Assembly (NCBI GenBank): GCA_049680295.1
Contig: JBAUHN010000303.1
Coordinates: forward strand, 1 to 14,592
Length of the DNA stretch: 14,592 nucleotides
Direction of reading: 5' to 3'
Origin: JBAUHN01 sp049680295
GTDB taxonomy: Bacteria; Pseudomonadota; Alphaproteobacteria; Rhodobacterales; Rhodobacteraceae
Below are positions 1-7,930 of the stretch, one piece after another. The notes beneath the pieces are model-generated. The model was not told the origin of the DNA. It was given only the letters and a program-made list of their open reading frames with translations, and searched no databases. Each line of letters begins with the position of its first letter. The stretch's first letter is position 1. A program made the position numbers and the translations under genes.

Positions 1-2783
1 AACGGCGCCAGAGGGACCGAAAAAAACGGCTCGTTGGTAACGTCCGGACATGTTCTTGGCGTGACATCTGCCTCTGGCAAAGCGTCCCAATCGCCATGTT
101 GCAGACGCAAACCGGGGGCGTCGTGAAAAATCATATCCTGGGCATGTGCGTGCTGCATCGCGGAGTGAACCAACTGATACCAACTGTCATTCTGTTTTGA
201 CAACTCGCCCGCAGCCGCAACGATTAACCACTTTTCCGCCCGTGTCAGAGCCACATAAAGCAACCGAAGGCGTTCATCGAACTGGGCTTCCTTCATCGCG
301 TCAACGCTGGACCGCATGGCGCTGGGCATTTCGTTTGTCTTGGCTTTCCAGACCGGGACATCGCCCAAGGGCACGATTTCGTCGTTGACCTGAATGTCCC
401 GCCGTCCGGTATCCGGCAAGATCACAATCGGCGCCTCCAACCCTTTGGCACCATGCACCGTCATTACCCGGATCTGATCAGAGGCACTGTCGATCTGCCG
501 TTTGATTTCCAGATCATCCGTCTCCATCCAGACCAGAAAACCAGTCAGGCTGGGCACGGCACTGCGTTCAAACGCCAGCGCCTGAGACAACAGCGCGTTA
601 ATGCCGTCCTCGGCCTCTGGACCCAGACGGGCCAACAGGTTTTTGCGCCCCTTATGCCGGGTCAAAATCCGTTCAATCAGATCATAGGGGCGCAGAAAAT
701 CCAGATTGGCCCGCAAATCGCGTAAGGTGTTCAGTGTTTGCGGATGCTCATCTGTTTTGCCGCGCAACGCCTGCCACAAATGCGGGTGTTCACGGGAATG
801 GGCCAGATTAAACAATTGCTGTTCTGTCCAGCCAAACAGCGGCGATTTCAGGACCGTCGCCAACGACAGACTATCCTCGGGCGTTGCGAGAAACGACAAG
901 AGTGCGGCCAGGTCCCGAACGGCAAGCTCGGCCCCGACCTTTAACCGATCCGCCCCTGCAATCGGCAAGCCATGGGTTTTGCAGGCGCGGATAATTTCGG
1001 CAAAAAGCGGTGACCGTCGTTGCACAAGGATCAGGAAATCACCGGCACGTATGGGGCGTTTGACAAATTTCCCCTTGGTTTGGCTGTCGTCGGGAATGCT
1101 GTGTTTCGTATCAATCAGCTGCTTGATATGACCCGCGATTTGATTGGCCAATACCACCGTGTGATGATGCGCGCTGCGTCGGTCCACCGGATCGGTCCAG
1201 TGGGTGTCGGCTGGATCGTCTTGTCTTTCCACAACCGGCCACAGATCAACCCGCCCCGGTAAATCGCCCTTAAACGCCTTGTGCAGAGCCTCTTTTGCGA
1301 AACCGGCCTGTCGGCGATTGTCGAATGTTAAATCCACCAGTCGCAAGATCGCCTCGGAGGACCGGAACGAATAATCCAGCGTGGTTTCTTCAAACGGCAA
1401 TCCGGCGCCGCGCAGCTTTTCACCGAATTCAGACTGCATCCGGTCAAATTCCAACGGGTCGGCACCCTGAAACGAATAGATAGATTGCTTTTTGTCGCCG
1501 ACCACGAACAACGTGCGCGCAAGTTCGCCACGCGCGCCGTAGCCGCTGGAAAATTCGGCCGCCAATTTGCGGACCACATCCCACTGCGCAGGGCTGGTGT
1601 CTTGTGCCTCGTCCACCAGGATGTGATCAATCCCGCCATCAATCCGAAAAAGCACCCATTCCGCGACTGATTTGTCGTTCAGCAATTGCCGGGCTTTCAG
1701 GATCAGATCGTCAAAATCCAACCAGCCCCGGCGCAGTTTTTGCTGCTCATAAAGCGGTACAAACCGGGCCGCGAATTGCCAAAGCGCCTGCGTTTTTCGC
1801 GCCGCATTTAGCGCAAGCCGTGCCTCGCGCGCAGCTTCAACACGGGCCATGAAGTCGTTCAGGGCAGGCAAATCGTCGGCAATCACCTCTTGCGTCGGTT
1901 TTGTCGGAAACGTCCCGATCTTGGCGGAAAACGGGTCTTTCGCTGTGGGGCCTGTTAGAAAAACCGTCTCTAATTGCGGCAAAGCGGCAAAGCCGGTGCT
2001 GGTGATGCCGCGCAGCTTTTCGCCCGCTTTTGTATCGTTACCACCCTTCGCGATCAGCGGCGGGATGAGACGTGAAAGCAACGCACCTTCGCCGCCCAAA
2101 AACACTTGGGACTCAATCTGCGCTTCGGTCAGATCGCCCGGTTGATCAAACAGTTTCAGGATCGCCGTCCAGTCCAGAGGTTGCAAAAACGCCTCGCGAT
2201 GGCGGATAATATTGCGGGTCAGTTTGCTGAAATCCTCGCCCGAATAATGCATGGCAATGCCATCAACCAAATGTGCGTCTGATCCGTCGGCCATTTGATC
2301 TGTGATCTCGGCGCGCAGCAAATCGGCGGCGCGATCTTCGATCTCGGTGAATTGCGGGCTGACGGATGATTCCAGCGGAAAGCGCCGTAACAGAGACGCG
2401 CAAAACGAATGGATCGTCTGAATTTTCAACCCGCCCGGAGTTTCAATCGCCCGTGCAAACAAAGTGCGTGCCGCGCGCAATTTTTCATCGGAAATCGCCG
2501 ATCCGGCCCCCAGTTCAGTCAATGATCCGCGCAAATCATCGTCCGGCATCATCGCCCAGGCACCCAATCTGCGGAACAATCGGTTCTGCATCTCGGATGC
2601 AGCGGCTTTGGTGTAGGTCAGGCACAAAATATGCTGCGGCTCGACTTCGTCCAGCAGTAAACGCGCCACGCGGTCGGTCAAAACGCGGGTCTTTCCGGAC
2701 CCGGCATTTGCAGCCAGCCAGGTAGACACATCCGGGCGTGCCGCCTGTATCTGGCGCAAGGTAGCGTCGTCAGGGCGCGTCAT
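1..2783 (-). CDS. addA: AddA helicase-nuclease, alphaproteobacterial type (3' end cut by window edge)
   Basis: This is the UvrD/PcrA-like SF1A helicase subunit of the AddAB complex, which resects DNA double-strand ends for RecA-dependent repair. My own translation gives 927 codons before the edge. Visible motifs are Walker A (ANAGSGKT, residues 25-32), the Walker B motif DEAQDT from residue 391, motif V (TVHGAKGLE, 775-783) and VALTRA (844-849). These four anchors share one frame, so I see no frameshift between them. AddA proteins are usually about 1100-1150 residues, so the C-terminal RecB-type nuclease domain lies beyond position 1. The ATG at 2783 overlaps the addB stop as ATGA and has a strong GGAGG Shine-Dalgarno at 2791-2795, 7 nt upstream, inside addB. 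The gene is the last visible member of the tsaE-amgK-murU-addB-addA chain. Identity is very secure. Confidence 0.95.
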   Translation of the reverse strand, partial: MTRPDDATLRQIQAARPDVSTWLAANAGSGKTRVLTDRVARLLLDEVEPQHILCLTYTKAAASEMQNRLFRRLGAWAMMPDDDLRGSLTELGAGSAISDEKLRAARTLFARAIETPGGLKIQTIHSFCASLLRRFPLESSVSPQFTEIEDRAADLLRAEITDQMADGSDAHLVDGIAMHYSGEDFSKLTRNIIRHREAFLQPLDWTAILKLFDQPGDLTEAQIESQVFLGGEGALLSRLIPPLIAKGGNDTKAGEKLRGITSTGFAALPQLETVFLTGPTAKDPFSAKIGTFPTKPTQEVIADDLPALNDFMARVEAAREARLALNAARKTQALWQFAARFVPLYEQQKLRRGWLDFDDLILKARQLLNDKSVAEWVLFRIDGGIDHILVDEAQDTSPAQWDVVRKLAAEFSSGYGARGELARTLFVVGDKKQSIYSFQGADPLEFDRMQSEFGEKLRGAGLPFEETTLDYSFRSSEAILRLVDLTFDNRRQAGFAKEALHKAFKGDLPGRVDLWPVVERQDDPADTHWTDPVDRRSAHHHTVVLANQIAGHIKQLIDTKHSIPDDSQTKGKFVKRPIRAGDFLILVQRRSPLFAEIIRACKTHGLPIAGADRLKVGAELAVRDLAALLSFLATPEDSLSLATVLKSPLFGWTEQQLFNLAHSREHPHLWQALRGKTDEHPQTLNTLRDLRANLDFLRPYDLIERILTRHKGRKNLLARLGPEAEDGINALLSQALAFERSAVPSLTGFLVWMETDDLEIKRQIDSASDQIRVMTVHGAKGLEAPIVILPDTGRRDIQVNDEIVPLGDVPVWKAKTNEMPSAMRSSVDAMKEAQFDERLRLLYVALTRAEKWLIVAAAGELSKQNDSWYQLVHSAMQHAHAQDMIFHDAPGLRLQHGDWDALPEADVTPRTCPDVTNEPFFSVPLAP

Positions 2784-5737
2784 GTCAGATCCTCCGGCAC
2801 GGCGATATCGGTGCCATCCCATTCACCGAAACGGGCAAGATGATCATAATCGCCGGGAAACGCATCTTGCTGCATCATCCGGCGTGAAGTGTAGCCTTGA
2901 TCAAACCTCTGATACTGACTGATAAGCCGGTGAAGATCGCGCAGAACGGCGCTGGGCGTCTCGTCAAGGATGGGCGCTGCGATCTCGATCGGGGATGCGC
3001 CCAACCCGATAAACGTCGCAGCTTTGACCACGGCAGGCCCCACATCGGCAAAGGCGCCCTCCTCGACCATCGCGGCCTCGATCAGCAGTTGTTTGTCGAA
3101 TTGGGTCTGTTCCTTTTTGCTGGGCGGACGTCCGGTTTTATAGTCGTAGATCAGAATTTCACCATTCGCCTGACGGTCAATTCGATCCGCCATCCCGTTC
3201 AGCGTAAAGCCGATATCGCGAAACACCAGCTTGCCGCGGGCCTGCTTTTCAAAGGCAATCGGCTGCGCTGTTTTGCGTCTTGCGATCTCACCGGCAATGA
3301 ACCAGTCAGCAACCCGCACAATCTGCGCCCGCCACATGGCGCGCATTGCAGGCCATGGAACATCCTCAGACAAAACGTCAAAAGCAGTCTCTAACAAGGC
3401 ATCCTTGTGCAGGCTCTCTGGAAAAGCGACGGACGCGCGGACGAATTTTTCCATGATTTCATGGATCACAATTCCCCGCATCGGCGCATCCGGACTTTGC
3501 ACCAACGCCCCCAGTTTCCGCAATTTCAATACATGGCGCGCATAGATCGCATAGGGATCACGGATCAGGGTTTTTATCTGTGTCACCGACAATTCATTGG
3601 GTCGCGCATACACGGGTGGTCTGGGGGCCGGACGCGTGGCCGGGTCAGTGCGGGTAACGTGCTCCAACGCGCTGACTTTTTTCAGCCAATGATCCCCCCG
3701 CGCGATCATGGCCAGCAAGGCGTCAGGGCCATTTTGCGTCTTTAACCCACCCAAAAGATTGGACAATCGGTTTAGCCAGCGCGACGGGACGGTTTCGGCA
3801 TCATCAGACCGGATCGACCGGGTCAGCCACACCTCGTTCGCGCCAACCGATTGCTGATAGTCATGCGCGGACAGGCCAATCCGCCGTTCCGGCAACAACA
3901 ACCCGGCATCATGTCGCATGGATCTGTTCAGCCACGGATCGGGCGCAGGGGCCTCGGGCCAGCTGCCGTCGTTCAGCCCGCCCAGAATGACCAGATCGGC
4001 ACCTTGCACGCGGGCCTCCAGCGTGCCCCAGATCATGATGCCGGGGTGCGGCGCGTCGCGGTCTCGCACCTCGCCTTGCGACAGCAATGCCCCCATCAGA
4101 TCGGCATAGTCCGAGGCAGACATATCGCTGCCAAACGCGGCCTGTTCCTCCAGCTCAGTCATGATCCTGAACGCTTCCTGCCCGGCCTTTTTGTCCCACA
4201 ATCCGCCTGATCCATCTGCGCCAACCCCGGCGGAAAGCGTCGCGGCAAGGTCCATATGGGCGCGAACCCAATCGGTCAGGGGGCGTTCATCGGGTGTCAT
4301 TTTATCCGTCAGATGCGCGCCAACCCACGCGGACCATGTCGAAATTTGGTCTATATCTTCCTTGTTAGAGACGCTTTTGATCGACAATAGTTCAACGCCA
4401 GCAGCATCGGGATAGGGCAGTCCGTTTTTGCGGATTTGCATTTCCAATCGCTGCGTGTTGAGCAGATGGCGGTTGCGGTCAACACCACTGTGAAACAGCG
4501 GATGCTTTAGAAATGTCAGCAACGCCTCGGCGTCCAGCCTGCGCACAAACAACCCCGCGACATGGCGTAGAAACCTGCCCGGTGGCGACAGATGCAACGG
4601 TGTTCCGGCACTGTCGTCAGGCAAGATGTCCCAGCGATCCAGCGCCGAAGTTACCTGCCGCGTCAGCATCCGGTCCGGTGTAATCAGCGCTGCCGTTTGC
4701 CCGGTTTCCGCAGCCTGTCGCAGGCGCATGGCAATCGCCAATGCCTCGCGGCGCGGCGTGTCGGCCTGCAGCAATGTCATACCTTCGGTGGCAGGACCAA
4801 TATTCGACAGCAATGCACCCTCTGATAACCACGCGTCGGTAAAGGGTGCCGGTCTAAGCGACAAAGACACCAAGGCGTTGCGCGGTTGCGATGGTGGCGC
4901 GGTGTCGTGCCAAGGCGTGATGTCGTCGCGGCCAAGGCCAAGCAGTCGCATCAATTTGTGAAACCTGAATTGTGGATGATCTTCGGACAACAGCGGGTTG
5001 TTGAGGTCTGACCAAACGCCCTGCGGCATATCAAAATCAAATCCGGGCAGGATCAACGCGCCCTGGGGCAGCGCGGCAACAGCCTGCATCAGTAACAATG
5101 TCGTGCCGCGCGACCCGGTGGAGCCTGCGATGATAACAGGGTCACTGGGCGGTGTTTCGCGCCATTTCTCAGCCAGCGCCTCAACCAGCAACCGCTGCCG
5201 CGCCTCAGCGTCAGGGGCGCCATCGGTTTGGTCCAGATATTGCTGGGCAATTGCGACAAATTTCTGTGTGCGCAGCCAATGCCCGGATTGATCGGACACA
5301 TCAAGCGACGTGATACCATCGGCGCTGACACCCTCGCCCTGCATTTCGTCGATCAAACCTGCCAGACTATCGGCCAGATCGTAAAGCGATGCCCGAGGTG
5401 CCAGTCGTGGATCGCTGTCCAGCAGACCCGCGACCAGCGAAATCAGTTCAAGCCGCCGCCGCAAAGGTGACGCGGCGGGCGGCAATGCGATTGAGGGATC
5501 AAGCGTATCCAGATCAGTGATCAGTCGGACCTTAGGCAGCAATAACGTCGGGCCCGCATCAAACAGATCACGCAACCTGCGCGCCATCCGGCGGGTGTTC
5601 ACGATCAGCTGCACGCGGGCCAAAGCCTCGGGCGGGCGGTCCGAGAATTGGGCCATCAACCCTGCCACCAATGCGCGCGGAAAATCGACACCGGGGGACA
5701 CGCCAAACACGCGGGGGTTTGATCGTGGCTCAAACAT
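2780..5737 (-). CDS. addB: AddB, double-strand-break repair protein, alphaproteobacterial type
   Basis: This is the partner of AddA: an inactivated helicase-like body carrying a C-terminal RecB-family (PD-(D/E)XK) nuclease. I use the ATG at 5737, giving 985 aa and the typical N-terminus MFEPRSNPRVFGVSPGVDFP. A longer in-frame ATG at 5824 would add 29 residues that merely overlap murU. No clear Shine-Dalgarno precedes 5737, and the start overlaps murU by 8 bp, so translation is probably coupled. Nuclease signatures are GIVIHE (His about 759), ADRID (about 851), YDYKTG (Asp 865, Lys 867) and Gln about 883. The DPYAIYARHVLKL segment at about 727-739 aligns with the start of this domain, where Fe-S AddBs carry the first cluster cysteine. 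Here that position is Asp, and the 985-aa protein contains no cysteine at all. Confidence 0.95.
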   Translation of the reverse strand: MFEPRSNPRVFGVSPGVDFPRALVAGLMAQFSDRPPEALARVQLIVNTRRMARRLRDLFDAGPTLLLPKVRLITDLDTLDPSIALPPAASPLRRRLELISLVAGLLDSDPRLAPRASLYDLADSLAGLIDEMQGEGVSADGITSLDVSDQSGHWLRTQKFVAIAQQYLDQTDGAPDAEARQRLLVEALAEKWRETPPSDPVIIAGSTGSRGTTLLLMQAVAALPQGALILPGFDFDMPQGVWSDLNNPLLSEDHPQFRFHKLMRLLGLGRDDITPWHDTAPPSQPRNALVSLSLRPAPFTDAWLSEGALLSNIGPATEGMTLLQADTPRREALAIAMRLRQAAETGQTAALITPDRMLTRQVTSALDRWDILPDDSAGTPLHLSPPGRFLRHVAGLFVRRLDAEALLTFLKHPLFHSGVDRNRHLLNTQRLEMQIRKNGLPYPDAAGVELLSIKSVSNKEDIDQISTWSAWVGAHLTDKMTPDERPLTDWVRAHMDLAATLSAGVGADGSGGLWDKKAGQEAFRIMTELEEQAAFGSDMSASDYADLMGALLSQGEVRDRDAPHPGIMIWGTLEARVQGADLVILGGLNDGSWPEAPAPDPWLNRSMRHDAGLLLPERRIGLSAHDYQQSVGANEVWLTRSIRSDDAETVPSRWLNRLSNLLGGLKTQNGPDALLAMIARGDHWLKKVSALEHVTRTDPATRPAPRPPVYARPNELSVTQIKTLIRDPYAIYARHVLKLRKLGALVQSPDAPMRGIVIHEIMEKFVRASVAFPESLHKDALLETAFDVLSEDVPWPAMRAMWRAQIVRVADWFIAGEIARRKTAQPIAFEKQARGKLVFRDIGFTLNGMADRIDRQANGEILIYDYKTGRPPSKKEQTQFDKQLLIEAAMVEEGAFADVGPAVVKAATFIGLGASPIEIAAPILDETPSAVLRDLHRLISQYQRFDQGYTSRRMMQQDAFPGDYDHLARFGEWDGTDIAVPEDLT

Positions 5738-6425
5738 CGGTTTGATCTGCCAACATGTCTTCGGCCATCTCAATTCCTTCAGGATGCCCGACGTCGCACC
5801 ATTTGCCGGGGTAGGACAGGCCAAATAAACGGCCGTTCTGTTGCATTTGGTTCCAGATCAGATTCAGCGAAAACGCCTTATTAGGGACTGAATTCAGCCG
5901 ATCCGTGCTGATAATCTGCGCCCCGACATAGACGGCAGATTTGCCCCGTGTCAGGGCGCCGTCCTGTCCGATGTCAAAGTCACCCTGCCCTTTACGACCA
6001 ATGGCCCGGGTCAGCGGAACACAAAGCAATAGCGCGTCCATCCTCTCTGGTCTCCACGCGGACAAAAGCCATTTCAACGGATTGGGACCGAACCAAACCG
6101 CATCCGTGTTCAAGGTAAACACCGGCCCAGGGCCCAGTGCAGGCATTGCGTTTCGCAGCCCGCCGCCGGTGTCCAGAATGTCAGGTGTTTCAAGCACCGT
6201 TGTCACGCCCTGTCGGGTCAGATGGTCCTGCAAGGCGTGCGGTTTATAGTGTAGATTGGCGACGATGACCTTTGGCCGAATGGCTTGCGCCAGCACCAGC
6301 GCGTGATCGACCAGCGGTTTGCCCGCAACCTTGATCATCGGTTTGGGCTGATCAGCCGTCAAATGTTGCATCCGCGTGCCAAAGCCCGCAGCGAACAACA
6401 TCACGGATTGGGGTAAGTTGCGCAT
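5730..6425 (-). CDS. murU: MurU-type sugar-1-phosphate nucleotidyltransferase (N-acetylmuramate-1-phosphate uridylyltransferase)
   Basis: A 231-aa protein of the NTP-transferase family. In peptidoglycan recycling MurU turns MurNAc-1-phosphate and UTP into UDP-MurNAc, bypassing de novo UDP-MurNAc synthesis by MurA/MurB. The N-terminus shows the nucleotide-binding signature LFAAGFGTRM (residues 10-19) and PKPM (27-30). NTDAVW at 106-111 sits where the metal-binding Asp motif is expected, and WCDVGHPEGI lies near the C-terminus. It directly follows an AmgK-type kinase, the enzyme that makes its substrate, and this pairing is the main reason to prefer MurU over a generic glucose- or mannose-1-phosphate nucleotidyltransferase. 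I keep ATG 6425, which overlaps amgK by 23 bp past the amgK stop region. An internal ATG at 6401 (TGATG with the amgK stop) would remove only 8 residues. Neither start has a strong Shine-Dalgarno. Confidence 0.85.
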   Translation of the reverse strand: MRNLPQSVMLFAAGFGTRMQHLTADQPKPMIKVAGKPLVDHALVLAQAIRPKVIVANLHYKPHALQDHLTRQGVTTVLETPDILDTGGGLRNAMPALGPGPVFTLNTDAVWFGPNPLKWLLSAWRPERMDALLLCVPLTRAIGRKGQGDFDIGQDGALTRGKSAVYVGAQIISTDRLNSVPNKAFSLNLIWNQMQQNGRLFGLSYPGKWCDVGHPEGIEMAEDMLADQTDV

Positions 6426-7423
6426 TTGGATTTTAGCTTTTCCAGAGTTTCAGAAGTGGGCGGAGGCAGGTGTTTTCGCAGTAACTCAGCGACAGGTGCA
6501 AGCGCCGGATGGGCGAGGTTGGTTTGCAAATGATCCCAGACACGCGGGATCAGATCGACGTAATGCGCCTTTCCGTCGCGCATGCAAAGCCGGGCAAACA
6601 CACCTAGAATTCTAAGGTTCCGCTGCGCGCCCAAAATAGCGTATGCGGCTGAGAATTCGGACCGGTCGGCCCGTGATTTTGCGATGTAATGATCCATCGC
6701 GGCTGCAACTGTTTTTGGGGAAACGTCGCGCCGCGCGTCTTGCAGGACAGAGACCAGATCATAAGCGGGGTGACCGGATTTCGCGTCCTGAAAATCCAGC
6801 AAACCGACCCGTGCGACACCGGCGCGCGCTGGTAGCCAAATCAGGTTTTCCGCATGAAAATCGCGATGTACCATAACGGGCGTAGTATGATCCAAGGGGG
6901 TCAAAAGCTGCTCGAAAATCCTTGTTAGGGCCGTTTTTGCAGGAACATCGCTCTGCCCGGTTGCCCCCATATGATACCAATCCATCGCCGGGGCGATCAT
7001 CGGCGCCAGAGTCTGCGCGCCAAAGTCGGGCAGCGCAGGCAAAGGGGTCGCCTGCATATGAATTAACGCATCTACAGCCGCGATATAAAGCGGCATCTCA
7101 AGCGTTGAATCAGCATCTATGACCCGGTTAAACAACGCGTCGCCCAGGTCTTCGATCACTAAGAACCCCTGCTCGACATCCGCCTCCAGAATATGTGGCG
7201 CACTCAGCCCGCTGGCTGTCAAATGTTGCGCGATTTTGATGAAAGGCCAGACATCTTCCCCCCGATCCGGGGGTGCATCCATTACGATTGCGGTGTTGCC
7301 GTCCGCACGGCGCAACCGGTCATAGCGCCGGTTTGAGGCATCACCCGCAACAAGGCTTTGATCCGCACCGGCCCATCCGGCCATGACCACAAATGCCTGT
7401 TTCAAATCTGACCTGGATGTCAC
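6401..7423 (-). CDS. amgK: AmgK-type anomeric MurNAc/GlcNAc kinase (aminoglycoside phosphotransferase fold)
   Basis: A 340-aa APH-fold kinase that phosphorylates the anomeric hydroxyl of MurNAc (or GlcNAc), supplying MurNAc-1-phosphate to MurU. The catalytic loop HRDFHAEN spans residues 186-193 (Asp188, Asn193), and the metal-binding LLDFQDA motif has Asp210. The length matches the roughly 340 residues of characterised AmgK proteins. I chose the GTG at 7423 because it overlaps the tsaE stop as GTGA, has GGGTGG 5 nt upstream, and gives the family-typical short N-terminus before AGDASNRRY (26-34). The reading frame stays open to 7576, but that extra part only shadows tsaE. Substrate preference is inferred from the murU neighbour rather than seen in the sequence. 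A generic phosphotransferase annotation would be the fallback. Confidence 0.87.
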   Translation of the reverse strand: MTSRSDLKQAFVVMAGWAGADQSLVAGDASNRRYDRLRRADGNTAIVMDAPPDRGEDVWPFIKIAQHLTASGLSAPHILEADVEQGFLVIEDLGDALFNRVIDADSTLEMPLYIAAVDALIHMQATPLPALPDFGAQTLAPMIAPAMDWYHMGATGQSDVPAKTALTRIFEQLLTPLDHTTPVMVHRDFHAENLIWLPARAGVARVGLLDFQDAKSGHPAYDLVSVLQDARRDVSPKTVAAAMDHYIAKSRADRSEFSAAYAILGAQRNLRILGVFARLCMRDGKAHYVDLIPRVWDHLQTNLAHPALAPVAELLRKHLPPPTSETLEKLKSKCATYPNP

Positions 7424-7893
7424 AAGTGCCACCCATTCAGCCGTTCCTTCCAAATCCGGGACGGTCCTTGTGCGGCCATGGTACGCGCATCCGCGGTTGG
7501 GCCATCCGACAGTGTGATATCCAGCGCATTTTCGGGACGCAGATCGCCCAGTCGATCGGGCCATTCGATCAGACAAATCGCGGTCTCAAAGGCCTCGGCC
7601 AGCCCAAGCTCTTCGATTTCATGCACCGAACTGACGCGATAAAGATCGGCATGCCAAAGGGGCCCGCGCGTGGTGTCATAGGTCTGCACCAGGGTAAACG
7701 TCGGCGAAGGGACGTGTTCAGCTGAGATCAGGATCGACTGAATTGCGGCCCGTGCAAAATGCGTTTTGCCGGCCCCGACACCACCTGTCAGCAACACCGC
7801 GTCACCCGGCGACAGGACCTGTCCCAGACGCGCCGCGAGATCAGCGGTTTGCTGTTCGGATTTCAGCAGGAATGAGACGTCGGATTGGGCCAT
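7420..7893 (-). CDS. tsaE: TsaE, tRNA N6-threonylcarbamoyladenosine biosynthesis ATPase
   Basis: A 157-aa P-loop ATPase (YjeE family) that works with TsaB and TsaD in transferring the threonylcarbamoyl group to A37 of ANN-decoding tRNAs. It is normally essential and cytoplasmic. Walker A is GGVGAGKT at residues 37-44, followed by the family blocks PSPTFTLVQTY, HADLYR, EIEELGL and LIEWPDRLG. The length is typical. The ATG at 7893 is the only start that keeps the full N-terminal helix. No Shine-Dalgarno is visible, and a stem-loop ends directly before the start codon. The stop overlaps the amgK GTG start by 4 bp. The link with cell-wall recycling genes is one of shared transcription, with no known biochemical connection. 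Confidence 0.95.
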   Translation of the reverse strand: MAQSDVSFLLKSEQQTADLAARLGQVLSPGDAVLLTGGVGAGKTHFARAAIQSILISAEHVPSPTFTLVQTYDTTRGPLWHADLYRVSSVHEIEELGLAEAFETAICLIEWPDRLGDLRPENALDITLSDGPTADARTMAAQGPSRIWKERLNGWHL

Positions 7894-7894
7894 G

Positions 7895-7917
7895 GGTGCA
7901 CGTTAAACACGTGCGCC
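7895..7917 (-). other. stem-loop abutting the tsaE start codon
   Basis: Read on the minus strand, GCACGT and ACGTGC (7909-7914 and 7898-7903) form a perfect 6-bp stem around a 5-nt loop. Two further G-C pairs follow after one C/A mismatch. The structure lies between the PAS gene stop (7931) and the tsaE ATG (7893) and occupies the usual Shine-Dalgarno position. It has no T-run after it, so it is not a canonical intrinsic terminator. A role in setting tsaE translation or in separating upstream and downstream transcripts is inference only. Confidence 0.4.
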
Positions 7918-7930
7918 TTGGCTGCAAGGG

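Noticed and set aside
2897..3394. Plus-strand ORF of 165 codons inside addB, and similar ORFs of 60-141 codons elsewhere
   Set aside because: They lie antisense to strongly conserved genes, show no domain motifs, and are expected by chance in GC-rich coding DNA.
5738..5824. Longer AddB start at 5824
   Set aside because: It would overlap murU by 95 bp and add a family-foreign segment holding the only two cysteines. ATG 5737 gives the usual N-terminus.
7424..7576. N-terminal extension of AmgK inside tsaE
   Set aside because: It is an open-frame shadow of tsaE. The GTG at 7423 has a Shine-Dalgarno and a GTGA junction, and gives the family length.
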